NCBI GenBank assembly: GCA_002354335.1
Contig: DELI01000033.1
Span: 196,571-260,570, forward strand
Length of the DNA: 64,000 nt
From: Sphingobacterium sp. UBA2700
Lineage (GTDB): Bacteria; Bacteroidota; Bacteroidia; Sphingobacteriales; Sphingobacteriaceae
Reading direction: 5' to 3'
The notes under the pieces are model-generated. The model was not told the DNA's origin. It made no database searches and saw nothing but the letters and a program-made list of their open reading frames with translations. The position numbers were made by a program, and so were the translations under genes. Shown piece by piece: positions 42,970 to 53,256 of the stretch. Each line of letters opens with the position of its first letter. Positions within the stretch are counted from its first letter, which is position 1.

Positions 42970-45900
42970 TTAGAATTTTAAGTTAACACCAAATGTTACG
43001 CCTTTCGTATTCGGAACACCAGCATAATCAATACCTACGGAACCCGAACCGATTACCCCTGCTCCGGCAGCACTTGTTTCCGGATCCATACCTGAATAGT
43101 TCGTAAATAACAACAAGTTCGTCGCATTTAAATTGAAAGAAGCACCTCTGATAAAGCCAGATTTCACCAACAAGCTTTGTGGAAGATCGTAAGAAAGGTT
43201 TACTGATCTTAAACGCAACCAGTTTACCTCTTCAATGAAGTTGCTGGTTTTGTTAACGTAGTAGTTCATATAGTAATTTTGATCGGCTACTATTTCACGT
43301 GTAACATCCTCGTACGCCCCAGTTGCAGGATTTAAAGAAACCCCTGTCATCGTGATTTTCTCTCCTCTGTTTTCCGTACGTCTACTTAAACCATATTGTG
43401 TTAACAATACTTCAGTTCCGTTAAAAATTGCTCCACCTTTGCGGAAATCAATTAAGAACGATAATCCCCAGTCTTTGTATCTGAAGTTGTTGGTCAAACC
43501 TCCGATAAACTTAGGCTCTCTATTTCCTAAATGAAGCGTTGCGTTACTGTTGGTTGTTGGCAAACCTGTAGTCCAGTTCAGGATATACTTACCTTCATCA
43601 TTCATTGTCCAATCCTTACCGCTGATTCCCATAAAGTCGCCATCGTTGAATGATGCCGCTTTACCATCCGCAACCTGTACATCGGTTACATAAAGAATCG
43701 CTAAACCACCTGGTAATGAATTAACTTTTCCTTTGTTGTGTGAAGCATTCAACATCACATCCCAAGAGAAGTTGTCCTTTTTCATTAATTCTGCAGTTAG
43801 GGTTAATTCCACCCCTTTGTTCTGTAGAACTCCCGAGTTTACATATTGGAAAATACCTCCAGTTGCATTATCTACACGTGGCGATAAAATTTGATCGACA
43901 GATTTGTTGTTATAGTAAGTGAATTCTAAACCGTATCTGTTGTTCATGAATTTCAAATCTGTACCAACTTCGAAAGATTGTGTCTTTTCCGGAATCAAAT
44001 TAGGGTTTCCTAAAGTCCATGAGTTCTTATATCCTCCACCGATAGTCAATTCGTATGGATCCAGATAAGAGTTCGTTTGATAAGCAGGAGCATCCTTTCC
44101 TACTTCGGCCCATGAGGTTCTAAGTTTACCGTAACTTAAGATGTCGTTTTTCTCAAATAATTCCGTGAACACTAAACTCGCGCTATAGGAAGGATACATA
44201 AAAGATTGGTTCTTTTTTGGAAGTGTCGATGACCAGTCATTTCTTAAGGTCATACCCACAAATGCCATGTTTTTGTATCCAACTTTTACATCGCCAAACA
44301 CACCAACTCTTCTAATTTCTGTTCTGTTATCTAACACAAATCGATCAGCATCCGGTGCATTGTTGAATGAATAGAAATCAGGAATTTTGAAATTACGCGC
44401 CTTATTTGCAGTAGACTTTGAATTGATATCCTCGGTGCTCGCTCCTAATAATAAGCTTACATCCCACACCTCTGCAAAAGTTTTGTTAGCACTCAACAAG
44501 AAGTTGTTGGTGATAAAATTGTATTGTCTAACATTCTGCGACAGCATACCTTTTTGGTATTCTTTGATTACAGCAGATCCCGCTGATACTAAAGAACGAT
44601 AGGTTGATGTATAGTTATCGACGCCTAAACGATAAGTAAAATTCAACCAATCGGTCAGCTGTGCATTTGTATAGAAAGTTCCTAAGAAACGATTGGTTTT
44701 ATCAGTTTGTGGGTTTTTATAGATGGTCCAATATGGGTTGTCCATACTGTTTTCCAGGATCGCCTCTGGCGTATCTCCTCTTCTATATAAAAACTTTTGC
44801 GACCCGTCAGCATTTAAGTAATCACGCATATCGGCGCTTTGCGGATAAGCAATAATAGACTCCATGTATCCATTACCTCCTGAACCCCAAAGGCCAGTAC
44901 CGGTTAAGGTCTTTGTTGTCTGACTTTGCGAATAAGCGGCGTTCGCTCCGAAGGTAAAAATGCCGAGCTTTTGCTCTCCATTAAAACGGAAGTTATAACG
45001 GCCGTAGTCTGTCGTAGGAACAATACCCGTTTGCTTTAAGTGTGCCCCTGATAAATAATAGTTGTTCTTGGCAGTTGCACCACTCACGTTAAAGCTATTA
45101 TCATACGTATATCCAGTTTCGAAGAAGTCTTCCAAGTTATTGTAGATCGTTTCTCCGGAAGCAAATGGATCACCCCAAGATAAGTTTGTGTTCAAGTCCA
45201 TTAACTTACCATCAGGATTCGTTCCTAACTTATATTTCTTTTGAAGCTCAGGTAGTTTGTTTACCCAGTTTGCTCCAACACGCGAATTAACGCCTACTGT
45301 AGCCGTACCTTCTTTACCTTTTTTAGTTGTGATGACGATTGCACCAGCAGCTGCGCGAATACCGTAAAGTGCTGCCGCTGTTGGTCCTTTCAATACGGAG
45401 ATTGACTCGATATCTTCCGGGTTGATGTCCATTGCGCGGTTACCGTTGGTGGTCGCGATATTGGTATTACCATCGAATGCCGACATGTCGCCCATACCAG
45501 TGGAGTTATCCATCGGCATACCGTCAATAACGAACAATGGTTGATTATCACGTTCCAGGGAAGTACCTCCACGAATAACGATGGATGCTGATGCACCTGG
45601 CGAACCACCAGAGTTAGTGATGTTTAAGCCGGCGATCTTACCATTCAAAGAGTTGATCATGTTAGGATTCTTGTTCTTCATCAACTCATCTGCTTTGATG
45701 TCTTGAACGGCATATCCCAGGGCTTTCTTCTCTTTCTTAATACCGAGTGCTGTTACTACAACTTCGTCGATAGACTCCTCCGAGCTAGCGAGCTCAACGT
45801 TGTAAACACTTCCGGAGCCAACAACCTGCTGTGCCCCATTGGAGCCAATTGCTCTAAATATTAATGTTTCGCCTGGCGCTGCTTGGATAGCGAATGAACC

Positions 45901-46071
45901 GTCTGCATTGGTTTGTACAGAACGAGTCGTCCCTTTCACGATTACAGTCACATTACTCATCGCCTCTCCCGAAGCCGAAGTAACTTTACCCGTAATTGCT
46001 TTTTGTTGCGCCATCAAACAAGTAGCATAGAGGCAAACCCCGAAAAAAGTAAGTAAAAATCTTCTTTTCAT
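42970..46071 (-). CDS. SusC/RagA-family TonB-dependent transporter (second pair)
   Basis: A 1033-residue outer-membrane transporter: signal peptide (1-21, ending CLMAQ), a carboxypeptidase-like domain (AITGKVTSASGEAMSNVTVI), the TonB-box/plug region (SIDEVVVTALGIKKEKKALG; GAIVITTKKGKEGTATVGVN) and a barrel ending GVTFGVNLKF. It has no STN signalling domain, in contrast to the first SusC, which fits the absence of a sigma/FecR pair. It is probably controlled from elsewhere or constitutively. Confidence 0.94.
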   Translation of the reverse strand: MKRRFLLTFFGVCLYATCLMAQQKAITGKVTSASGEAMSNVTVIVKGTTRSVQTNADGSFAIQAAPGETLIFRAIGSNGAQQVVGSGSVYNVELASSEESIDEVVVTALGIKKEKKALGYAVQDIKADELMKNKNPNMINSLNGKIAGLNITNSGGSPGASASIVIRGGTSLERDNQPLFVIDGMPMDNSTGMGDMSAFDGNTNIATTNGNRAMDINPEDIESISVLKGPTAAALYGIRAAAGAIVITTKKGKEGTATVGVNSRVGANWVNKLPELQKKYKLGTNPDGKLMDLNTNLSWGDPFASGETIYNNLEDFFETGYTYDNSFNVSGATAKNNYYLSGAHLKQTGIVPTTDYGRYNFRFNGEQKLGIFTFGANAAYSQSQTTKTLTGTGLWGSGGNGYMESIIAYPQSADMRDYLNADGSQKFLYRRGDTPEAILENSMDNPYWTIYKNPQTDKTNRFLGTFYTNAQLTDWLNFTYRLGVDNYTSTYRSLVSAGSAVIKEYQKGMLSQNVRQYNFITNNFLLSANKTFAEVWDVSLLLGASTEDINSKSTANKARNFKIPDFYSFNNAPDADRFVLDNRTEIRRVGVFGDVKVGYKNMAFVGMTLRNDWSSTLPKKNQSFMYPSYSASLVFTELFEKNDILSYGKLRTSWAEVGKDAPAYQTNSYLDPYELTIGGGYKNSWTLGNPNLIPEKTQSFEVGTDLKFMNNRYGLEFTYYNNKSVDQILSPRVDNATGGIFQYVNSGVLQNKGVELTLTAELMKKDNFSWDVMLNASHNKGKVNSLPGGLAILYVTDVQVADGKAASFNDGDFMGISGKDWTMNDEGKYILNWTTGLPTTNSNATLHLGNREPKFIGGLTNNFRYKDWGLSFLIDFRKGGAIFNGTEVLLTQYGLSRRTENRGEKITMTGVSLNPATGAYEDVTREIVADQNYYMNYYVNKTSNFIEEVNWLRLRSVNLSYDLPQSLLVKSGFIRGASFNLNATNLLLFTNYSGMDPETSAAGAGVIGSGSVGIDYAGVPNTKGVTFGVNLKF

Positions 46072-46201
46072 GTTTGATAGATGTTTTAATAGGTGTGAAT
46101 AAAATTGACGTGGATATCATTAATTTAGTCGAAGCAAGTCTACGAAAAAAAAACAATACTTTGCGTTTTTATGCAACTTTATTCTAAAACATGCTAACAA
46201 T

Positions 46202-46237
46202 TAGCTGATATGAATAGCAATTATCGCATATCAGCTA
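46202..46237. other. Inverted repeat between susC and the MFS gene
   Basis: Perfect 11-bp arms TAGCTGATATG (46202-46212) and CATATCAGCTA (46227-46237) with a 14-nt A+T-rich loop, 25 bp downstream of the MFS stop. It lacks a U-tract, so it could be a weak terminator for the MFS gene or a regulator site upstream of susC. Confidence 0.4.
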
Positions 46238-46261
46238 GCAAAACAGTAAATAATCAGCAAC

Positions 46262-47494
46262 TTATAATTTATTTTGCGGTTTATCTTTACCAATCGCCAT
46301 CAATGAGGGCGTTAGAAAAGAAGCAATTCCAATCAATAGGCAGAGGATGCCGGCGATGATAAAGGCGTTTGCTACGCCCATGTTATCTGCAATGTTTCCG
46401 GCAAACAATAAGCCTATCAGGCTGGGCAAAATGGCGAAGCTGAAGTACAGGGAGAACACCCTTCCTAGCATATCGGGCGCCACTTCTTCCTGAATGATCG
46501 TCATAAAGGAGGCTGAGAAAATAGACATCGCCATCCCTCCTAATCCCGTCAGCACCGCAAAAACAATAAATAGATTCGGACTAAGAATTCCGGAAACGAC
46601 AAAGGTAAATCCTAAGAGCATGTGCATCGTATTGACCATGACTACCTTTCGAATTTCTATCTTGAAAACGGATAACAATGAACCGCCGATCAGCATACCG
46701 ATACCCCAAACAATCTCTATTACACTCATTTCAAATTCAGCACCCTTGAAGTGATCTATCGTTAACAAGGGAAACATGATTGCAACCGGCATGATCCCCA
46801 CCGTTGCCAACATGGAGTAGAGGAACATTCGGTTCAGTCCTTTGTTTTGATGAATCGCCAGCAAACCCAGTTTTAAGTCTCGCCACACCTGTTGAATAGA
46901 TCCGGACACCTGCGTTTTAACATGTGGAATGCTAACGAATAATAAACTGGTAATGGCTAGAATTGCTCCAATAATATCCAAATACAAGACTTTATTGATT
47001 GGAAAGGAGGCAATCGCCAGTGCCCCCATGGCAGGTCCAGCAATCTGACTTACCGATTGCAACATCTGATTGACCCCCGAGACGCGCAATAACTGATCTT
47101 CGGGCACCAATAAAGGCGCAATAGCCTGCATGGCTGGAGAATGAAACGCCGATCCCACAGAACGCAGCGCCATGATCAAATAGACCAGCTCCAGATGAAT
47201 AGCTCCTTCACGAAGAACAAAAGTCATTAGAAATGTACAGAACGCAATAAATGCATCGGCAAAAATCATTACTTTTTTACGGTTCCAACGATCAATATAG
47301 ACGCCCGCAAAAGGACCAATAATGGCTTGAGGTAGTAAGGCCGCGATTGCCGAATAGGCTAATATCTCCGCAGATTTAAACTCCATACTCAGCCAAATGA
47401 CTACGGCAAAATTAACTGCCGAACTCGTTAGCAAGGACACAAACTGCCCCGCCCATATGAATAGATAGGTTTTAACCCAATTCTTCTTTTCCAT
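46262..47494 (-). CDS. MFS transporter, drug/siderophore-exporter type
   Basis: A 410-residue inner-membrane carrier with about twelve hydrophobic segments. The loop 2-3 motif GVYIDRWNRKKVMI (about 58-71) is characteristic of the major facilitator superfamily. The overall pattern (FVSLLTSSAVNFAVVIWL; LRSVGSAFHSPAMQAIAPLL) resembles the MFS_3/EntS-like exporters. The substrate is not determinable. It is flanked by unusual inverted repeats on both sides and is not obviously part of an operon. Confidence 0.88.
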   Translation of the reverse strand: MEKKNWVKTYLFIWAGQFVSLLTSSAVNFAVVIWLSMEFKSAEILAYSAIAALLPQAIIGPFAGVYIDRWNRKKVMIFADAFIAFCTFLMTFVLREGAIHLELVYLIMALRSVGSAFHSPAMQAIAPLLVPEDQLLRVSGVNQMLQSVSQIAGPAMGALAIASFPINKVLYLDIIGAILAITSLLFVSIPHVKTQVSGSIQQVWRDLKLGLLAIHQNKGLNRMFLYSMLATVGIMPVAIMFPLLTIDHFKGAEFEMSVIEIVWGIGMLIGGSLLSVFKIEIRKVVMVNTMHMLLGFTFVVSGILSPNLFIVFAVLTGLGGMAMSIFSASFMTIIQEEVAPDMLGRVFSLYFSFAILPSLIGLLFAGNIADNMGVANAFIIAGILCLLIGIASFLTPSLMAIGKDKPQNKL

Positions 47495-47511
47495 AAAATC
47501 TAAATGAAATG

Positions 47512-47607
47512 ATTATACAACTCCAGTCGCGGAGTACAACTAAAAAATAATAGAAACGCTTTAGACTAGTTATTTAGTCCAAGCTCTAAAGGCATATGTT
47601 GTATAAT
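47512..47607. other. Widely spaced inverted repeat upstream of the MFS gene
   Basis: Arms ATTATACAAC (47512-47521) and GTTGTATAAT (47598-47607), 76 bp apart, with a smaller palindrome GACTAGTTATTTAGTC between them. It could be a pair of operator half-sites for a dimeric regulator of the MFS gene, or chance. No gene is seen in 47495-47755. Confidence 0.35.
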
Positions 47608-47696
47608 TAATTACTAGCATAGCACAAAAATAAAATATTCCATTAAATTAACAAGGCGTTTTCTTGCAAGCCCCCTGTTATCTCGAATCGTATTCT

Positions 47697-47733
47697 ATAA
47701 AAAAAAGCGTTTAAGATTTCTCCTAAACGCTTT
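47697..47733 (-). terminator. Intrinsic terminator after sufD
   Basis: Perfect 10-bp stem AAAGCGTTTA/TAAACGCTTT (47704-47713 with 47724-47733), 10-nt loop, followed on the minus strand by eight T. It ends the sufBCD operon. Confidence 0.87.
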
Positions 47734-47755
47734 CTATACTAAAACTACACTACTA

Positions 47756-49084
47756 TTAGCTTTCCAATCCTCTAGCTACCAATTCTTCTACATAATGCTT
47801 AATTGTATCATTCGAGAACTTTGACGTTACATCAAATGCGAAAGCATGTACTAATAGAATTCGAGCAGAGTCTTCCCCAATACCGCGAGCACGCAGATAG
47901 AACAATGCTTCATCATCAAACTGTCCCATGGTACAGCCGTGAGAACATTTTACGTCATCTGCGAAGATCTCTAATTGAGGCTTCGTAAATACGGTAGACT
48001 TATCGCCGATCAACATGTTGTTGTTCTGTTGGAAGGCATTTGTTTTCTGTGCATCTTCGCGCACGAAAATCTTACCGTTAAATACTGCTGTGGCCTCTTC
48101 TTGAGGAATATTTTTATACCATTCGTAAGATTCACAATGAGGTTTCATGTGATCTACAATCGTATGGTTATCTACAAATTGCTTCTTATTTAACAGGTTT
48201 ATACCGTATAAGTGCGACTCTACCTGCTCTGCATCCAAACGAATGTTGATATCATTACGAACAAATGCCGGGCCCGGGAAAGTACAGTTATAGTTATTAT
48301 ATAAACTATGTTTTTCTTGATAAACCTCGGTATGGTTGATGTAATGGCCAGATTCTGCTGCTAATTGCAGATAATAATGTTGAATCTTCGCATTCTCTTC
48401 CGCTACGATCTCGGTTACCTTATTGTTTAAATTGCTTGCTGAATTTGCTGCCGTGATATAGCTCTCAACGATCTCTACCTCTGCATTCGCTTCTACAACA
48501 ATCAGGTTTCTAGTTTGAGCAAAGAAGTCATTACCGCCTGTCGCAACATGTACAATGTGCAAAGGCTTAGAAACCACTTTATTCTTCGCTACTGAAATAT
48601 AGACTCCCGATGTATGTAAGGCTGTGTTCAAAGCCACCATCGCACTGCCTGTTTTATCCGCGTGCTGTGCGAAATGCTTTTGGAAGTTCACCTCATCCTG
48701 CGCATCTTCGATCGACTTCACTGTCAAACCGATTTCATCTTCCAATGAAGAGAATGCCAGTACATATTGGCCATTGACCAATACAATACGGTGTGCATCC
48801 AATCCTGGAATATCGGCAGCATCAAAGTCTAAATTCGCAACATCCACATCCTCATTTAAAAGATAAGTCTTGTTAACCAAGTTGTGGATATTCGTATATT
48901 TCCAATCCTCGTTCTTTACCGTTGGGAACCCCAGTTCTTGAAAGCGTGCAAAAGCATCTTGTCTAATCGACTTAACCGCCGAAGACTCGTTGCTAGCTTC
49001 CAATTCCTGAAATGTTGCAGTCAACTGTTGGAATAAGGAGTTTGCTACTAGTGTGCTCATGTTATTTGTTATCAATCCGCTCAT
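47756..49084 (-). CDS. sufD: Fe-S cluster assembly protein SufD
   Basis: A 442-residue scaffold subunit that pairs with SufB in the SufBC2D complex. The beta-helix core is visible (VVEANAEVEIVESYITAANS; YNNYNCTFPGPAFVRNDINI), followed by the family's VDNHTIVDHMKPHCESYEWY, FNGKIFVREDAQKTNAFQQN and the C-terminal DDVKCSHGCTMGQFDDEALF. The start is ATG 49084 with an AGAGGT stretch upstream; an alternative start at 49060 (MSTLVANS) is possible. It is the last gene of sufBCD and is followed by a terminator, so no sufS or sufE is attached. Confidence 0.94.
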   Translation of the reverse strand: MSGLITNNMSTLVANSLFQQLTATFQELEASNESSAVKSIRQDAFARFQELGFPTVKNEDWKYTNIHNLVNKTYLLNEDVDVANLDFDAADIPGLDAHRIVLVNGQYVLAFSSLEDEIGLTVKSIEDAQDEVNFQKHFAQHADKTGSAMVALNTALHTSGVYISVAKNKVVSKPLHIVHVATGGNDFFAQTRNLIVVEANAEVEIVESYITAANSASNLNNKVTEIVAEENAKIQHYYLQLAAESGHYINHTEVYQEKHSLYNNYNCTFPGPAFVRNDINIRLDAEQVESHLYGINLLNKKQFVDNHTIVDHMKPHCESYEWYKNIPQEEATAVFNGKIFVREDAQKTNAFQQNNNMLIGDKSTVFTKPQLEIFADDVKCSHGCTMGQFDDEALFYLRARGIGEDSARILLVHAFAFDVTSKFSNDTIKHYVEELVARGLES

Positions 49085-49108
49085 TACCTCTTTTTTACTT
49101 CCTCTCGG

Positions 49109-49867
49109 TTAGGCGTTCTGCGTATCTAATTCTTTTAACCAGTCGTAACCTTTTTCTTCTAACTCTAAAGCCAATTCTTTTGGACCCGATTTAACGATAC
49201 GTCCATCGTACAATACGTGTACAAAATCCGGAACGATATAATCCAATAAACGTTGGTAGTGTGTAATGACTACGAAAGCATTGTTTTCCGAACGCAATTG
49301 GTTAACACCATTTGACACAATACGCAATGCGTCAATATCCAAACCTGAATCCGTTTCGTCCAAGATCGCTAGCTTAGGATTTAACATCGCTAATTGGAAG
49401 ATCTCGTTACGCTTTTTCTCACCACCTGAAAAACCTTCGTTCAACGAACGGTTTGCCAAGTTTGCTGAAAACTCAACCAGTTTCTGTTTATCCTTTACCG
49501 TTTGTAAGAACTCCTTCGCCTCCATTGGAGGAAGTCCTTTGTACTCACGGATATCGTTTACCGCCGTTTTAAGAAAGTTGATATTAGAAACACCAGGGAT
49601 TTCAACAGGATATTGGAAAGCTAAGAACAGTCCTTCGCGAGCACGGTCTTCTGGTGATAAATCTAATAGATCAACACCATCTAACAATACTTGCCCTTCA
49701 GTTACTTCATAAGTATCGCGTCCGGCAAGAACATTTCCTAAGGTACTTTTACCAGCACCGTTCGGGCCCATGATTGCATGAACTTCCCCTGCTTTAATCT
49801 CTAAATTTAACCCCTTTAATATTTGTTTGTCTTCAACAGACGCATGCAAATTTTTAATGCTTAACAT
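49109..49867 (-). CDS. sufC: Fe-S cluster assembly ATPase SufC
   Basis: A 252-residue ABC-type ATPase without membrane domain, working in SufBC2D. Walker A is GPNGAGKST (about 34-42); then LFLAFQYPVEIPGVSNINFL (the Suf-type Q-loop), a FSGGEKKRNEIFQLAMLNPK signature and Walker B LAILDETDSGLDIDAL. The start is the ATG at 49867 (MLSIKNLHAS), since the longer frame adds a non-homologous basic stretch. It lies 63 bp after sufB and 24 bp before sufD. Confidence 0.96.
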   Translation of the reverse strand: MLSIKNLHASVEDKQILKGLNLEIKAGEVHAIMGPNGAGKSTLGNVLAGRDTYEVTEGQVLLDGVDLLDLSPEDRAREGLFLAFQYPVEIPGVSNINFLKTAVNDIREYKGLPPMEAKEFLQTVKDKQKLVEFSANLANRSLNEGFSGGEKKRNEIFQLAMLNPKLAILDETDSGLDIDALRIVSNGVNQLRSENNAFVVITHYQRLLDYIVPDFVHVLYDGRIVKSGPKELALELEEKGYDWLKELDTQNA

Positions 49868-49930
49868 ATTCTTTCTATTGCGTATTTTGACCGGGATATC
49901 ACATCCCAAGCATGTACTTCTAAAACTTTA

Positions 49931-51382
49931 TTAACCTACAGAACCTTCTAACGAAATCGCCAGTAATTTCTGCGCTTCAACAGCAAACTCCATTGGTAAT
50001 TGGTTCAATACCTCTTTGGCATAACCATTCACGATTAACCCTACGGCTTTCTCAGAGTCAATACCACGTTGATTTAAGTAAAATACTTGATCCTCACCAA
50101 TTTTCGACGTCGTAGCCTCGTGCTCTAGTGTTGCTGTTTTATTTTTATTCTCGATATATGGGAAAGTGTGTGCTCCACAACGGTCACCAATCAATAAACT
50201 ATCACACTGTGTAAAGTTTCTTGAGTTATCCGCATTTGAACCTATCTTCACCAAACCTCTGTAGCTGTTATGGCTCTTTCCGGCAGAGATACCCTTCGAA
50301 ATAATCTTCGAACGTGTATTCTTACCTAAATGAATCATCTTCGTCCCTGTATCGGCAACCTGCATATTACGTGTCATAGCAACCGAGTAGAACTCGCCTA
50401 CAGAATGGTCGCCTTTAAGGATAACCCCAGGATATTTCCATGTAATTGCCGATCCTGTTTCCACCTGCGTCCAAGAAATCTTCGAGTGGTCGCCTTTACA
50501 GATACCACGCTTCGTAACGAAGTTGTAAATCCCTCCCTTACCGTCTTTATCGCCAGGATACCAGTTCTGAACCGTAGAATATTTAATCTCCGCATTGCGA
50601 AGCGCAATTAATTCTACAACCGCAGCGTGCAATTGATTTTCATCACGCATAGGCGCTGTACAGCCTTCTAAGTAAGAAACATACGAATCCTCATCAGCGA
50701 TGATTAATGTACGCTCGAACTGTCCGGTGTTTTGCGCGTTGATACGGAAATAGGTAGATAACTCCATCGGACAGTGTACTCCTTTAGGGATATACACGAA
50801 AGATCCGTCGGAGAATACCGCCGAGTTCAATGCTGCATAGATATTATCAGTCTGTGGAACCACAGTACCTAAGTATTCTTTTACTAATTCAGGATGCTCT
50901 TGAACAGCCTCTCCAAATGAACAGAAAATAACACCTTTCTCTTTCAATTTCTCGCGGAATGTTGTCTTTACAGATACCGAGTCAAACACAGCATCTACTG
51001 CAACCACCCCTGCTAAAATCTTCTGCTCATCCAATGGAATCCCCAGCTTCTCAAAAGTCGCCAATAACTCCGGATCCACCTCATCCATGCTCTCCAATTG
51101 CTTTTTAGGCTTTGGTGCTGCATAGTAAGAAAGATCTTGGAAGTCTACTTCAGGATTCTCAAAGTTTTGCCAGGTAGGCATTTTCATAGTTTGGAAATGA
51201 CGAAATGCTTTCAATCTCCATTCCAATAACCATTCCGGTTCATTCTTCTTTGCTGAGATTAAACGAACGGTATCTTCATTGAGCCCTTTTGGCGCAATAT
51301 CCATCTCGATATCCGTCGTAAATCCGTACTTATATTCTTCGAGCTCTAACTCTTTTAATAAATCGTCGTCTTTGGTGCTCAT
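49931..51382 (-). CDS. sufB: Fe-S cluster assembly protein SufB
   Basis: A 483-residue scaffold on which new [Fe-S] clusters are built. Landmarks include [60 protein letters not shown] and the C-terminal [20 protein letters not shown]. Length is normal. It heads the sufBCD operon with a reverse-strand TAACTTTG box about 50 bp upstream. The Rrf2 regulator at 23.3 kb is one candidate controller, by analogy with IscR/SufR systems; no direct evidence is visible. Confidence 0.97.
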   Translation of the reverse strand: MSTKDDDLLKELELEEYKYGFTTDIEMDIAPKGLNEDTVRLISAKKNEPEWLLEWRLKAFRHFQTMKMPTWQNFENPEVDFQDLSYYAAPKPKKQLESMDEVDPELLATFEKLGIPLDEQKILAGVVAVDAVFDSVSVKTTFREKLKEKGVIFCSFGEAVQEHPELVKEYLGTVVPQTDNIYAALNSAVFSDGSFVYIPKGVHCPMELSTYFRINAQNTGQFERTLIIADEDSYVSYLEGCTAPMRDENQLHAAVVELIALRNAEIKYSTVQNWYPGDKDGKGGIYNFVTKRGICKGDHSKISWTQVETGSAITWKYPGVILKGDHSVGEFYSVAMTRNMQVADTGTKMIHLGKNTRSKIISKGISAGKSHNSYRGLVKIGSNADNSRNFTQCDSLLIGDRCGAHTFPYIENKNKTATLEHEATTSKIGEDQVFYLNQRGIDSEKAVGLIVNGYAKEVLNQLPMEFAVEAQKLLAISLEGSVG

Positions 51383-51431
51383 ATCGCTTTCACTTAATTA
51401 TCGAGGCTTTTGGCCCCCATGTTTTGAATGG

Positions 51432-51439
51432 CAAAGTTA
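51432..51439 (-). promoter_or_regulatory. Possible sufB -7 box
   Basis: Reverse-strand TAACTTTG, 49 bp upstream of the sufB ATG. The -33 position shows only CTG. The remaining gap to the Lrp gene (51440-51713) contains a small palindrome AAATGA-CAAATA-TCATTT at 51500-51517 and TAATTTTG (51671-51678), a possible -7 box for the Lrp gene. Confidence 0.45.
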
Positions 51440-51713
51440 CGACTAAAAAAGCATAAAACAGTAGACTTTCTACGCTCACAAGGCACATTCATCGAAAAAA
51501 AATGACAAATATCATTTATTTTGCTCCTGAAGCAATTTTACTAAAAATATTATGACAATGACGTGATTAGTATAACTAAAATCAATAGGTTGAATCTGTA
51601 AATATAGGCGAGTTCTATACAAACAGTGCTTGTCATCGTTAAAAAAACAATTTGCCAAATAAACCAAATTTAATTTTGTACATTTATCTTTCTAATACAA
51701 ATTTGAAAAGCCT

Positions 51714-52184
51714 ATGTCGTACCAACCAGACAAAACGGATCTAAAAATTCTAAAGCTATTACAAGAGAATGGTAGGATTACCAATTTGCAACTAGCAACT
51801 AATATTGGACTGTCACCAGCTCCTACCTTAGAGCGCGTAAGGAAGCTTGAAAACTCTGGATTTATAAAGAGTTACCACGCATTTGTCGATGAGGAAAAAT
51901 TAGGCTTAGGCATTAAATCATTTATCCAGATATCTCTAGACTTTCACACCCATAATGCGATCCCTGAGTTCGTAGAAGCGGTGCGTGCGATCCCCGAGGT
52001 TACTGAGTGTCACCACGTAACAGGGAACTGCGATTTCATGTTAAAGGTTTATGTTAAGGATATCAAAGCATACGAAGCCGTGATTATGGAGAAGATTTCG
52101 AAGATTCCTTTCGTAAAAACTTTCCAAACCATGATGATTATGTCGACCAGTAAAAAAGAGCCTATCGTGCCATTGGAATACTAG
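51714..52184 (+). CDS. Lrp/AsnC-family transcriptional regulator
   Basis: A 156-residue feast/famine regulator. The N-terminal helix-turn-helix (about 5-60) shows LKILKLLQENGRITNLQLAT and GLSPAPTLERVRKLENSGFI. The C-terminal RAM ligand-binding domain (about 70-145) includes FVEAVRAIPEVTECHHVTGN and CDFMLKVYVKDIKAYEAVIM. It binds amino acids or related ligands and controls neighbouring metabolism. The next gene starts 7 bp after its stop, which suggests an operon and possibly a functional link with that uncharacterised protein. Confidence 0.94.
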   Translation: MSYQPDKTDLKILKLLQENGRITNLQLATNIGLSPAPTLERVRKLENSGFIKSYHAFVDEEKLGLGIKSFIQISLDFHTHNAIPEFVEAVRAIPEVTECHHVTGNCDFMLKVYVKDIKAYEAVIMEKISKIPFVKTFQTMMIMSTSKKEPIVPLEY

Positions 52185-52191
52185 TGAGCGA

Positions 52192-53256
52192 ATGAGTTAC
52201 AAAGATTTTGCGATAATATTAACCTGGCCCGATGCGACTATCCGAGGAGATGAAAAATGGATGATGTTTTTCAAGAAGATCGGTTTGGTCAAAAATCTAA
52301 ACTTCAAAGTAGGGCATACCGGCGTTGTCATTGTTGACCATCACTCGGGCGAGATGTTGTTCTACGACTTCGGTCGTTATATCACACCTCGCGGTTATGG
52401 ACGCGCAAGATCAAAGTATTCTGACCCTAAGCTACATATCCGCCTACAAGCAATCATCGAAAACAACAAGATTAAAAACATCGATCAGATTGTTGAGTAT
52501 TTTGAAGACATGAAGCCCGCCATGTATGGCGAAGGCCGCCTGTTTTTCAACATCGTTAGTGATATCAATTTTCAAGAGGCAAAAGCCTATGGCGATTATT
52601 GCGTCGAGCAAGGAACTTACCCTTACGGCGCCGTGGCCAGAAATAACAACAACTGCTCGCGCTTTATTACACGGATGCTGATGAAAGCATCCGACAAATA
52701 TCATTACTGGCATGGAATCAATCTGCCAGAAACAATCAAAGCAAGCCCTATTAGCAATGTTGTGAATGCAAATAAGGACCGCATAGTCTATAGTTATTCA
52801 CCAACAGACGGCATGCAGAGCTTCCGCATGAATAGGTGGCAATCCTTTGGCTTCCTCTTGAAACAGTTGGGCGATAATGTATTTCGAAATAGAGCTAACC
52901 AACTGCCGACCGACTTAATAATCGGCGCCATGGCATTTGGCTCTAAACCTATCACGGTGCCTAAGCACGCTAAATATTTAGGTGGCGTTGGTGATGGTGC
53001 CTGGTATTACCTCAACCAGCGCAACGAATTCACGGTAGAAGTGAGCCGCTACACGACGCAAGGCGAATTAGAATATGTGGTTTTAGGAGAATCGACCGAG
53101 CCCCTGCGCTTGACGGAGGAATGGGAAATTGCTTATGACAGCCACCTTCTTTTCACCCATATTAAACAAAACGGACGCAAAATCCGTATCAAGCACCTTG
53201 AGCAACTTCCTTTGGAGGAATTCAAATATAAAAATCTACAAGAAAGATATGCTTAG
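52192..53256 (+). CDS. DUF6695-type protein, possible permuted NlpC/P60-LRAT-like cysteine hydrolase
   Basis: A 354-residue protein without signal peptide. The N-terminal half has [20 protein letters not shown] with His42, and about 110 residues later [12 protein letters not shown] with Cys155. This His-then-Cys order, with HTG followed by a hydrophobic strand and NC followed by a helix, is that of circularly permuted papain-fold enzymes (LRAT, YiiX/YaeF and relatives). The C-terminal half is unassigned and beta-rich. Such folds hydrolyse amide or ester bonds. It follows an Lrp regulator by 7 bp and overlaps the convergent ung gene by 4 bp. The DUF name is from memory; the enzymatic call is inference. 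Confidence 0.72.
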   Translation: MSYKDFAIILTWPDATIRGDEKWMMFFKKIGLVKNLNFKVGHTGVVIVDHHSGEMLFYDFGRYITPRGYGRARSKYSDPKLHIRLQAIIENNKIKNIDQIVEYFEDMKPAMYGEGRLFFNIVSDINFQEAKAYGDYCVEQGTYPYGAVARNNNNCSRFITRMLMKASDKYHYWHGINLPETIKASPISNVVNANKDRIVYSYSPTDGMQSFRMNRWQSFGFLLKQLGDNVFRNRANQLPTDLIIGAMAFGSKPITVPKHAKYLGGVGDGAWYYLNQRNEFTVEVSRYTTQGELEYVVLGESTEPLRLTEEWEIAYDSHLLFTHIKQNGRKIRIKHLEQLPLEEFKYKNLQERYA

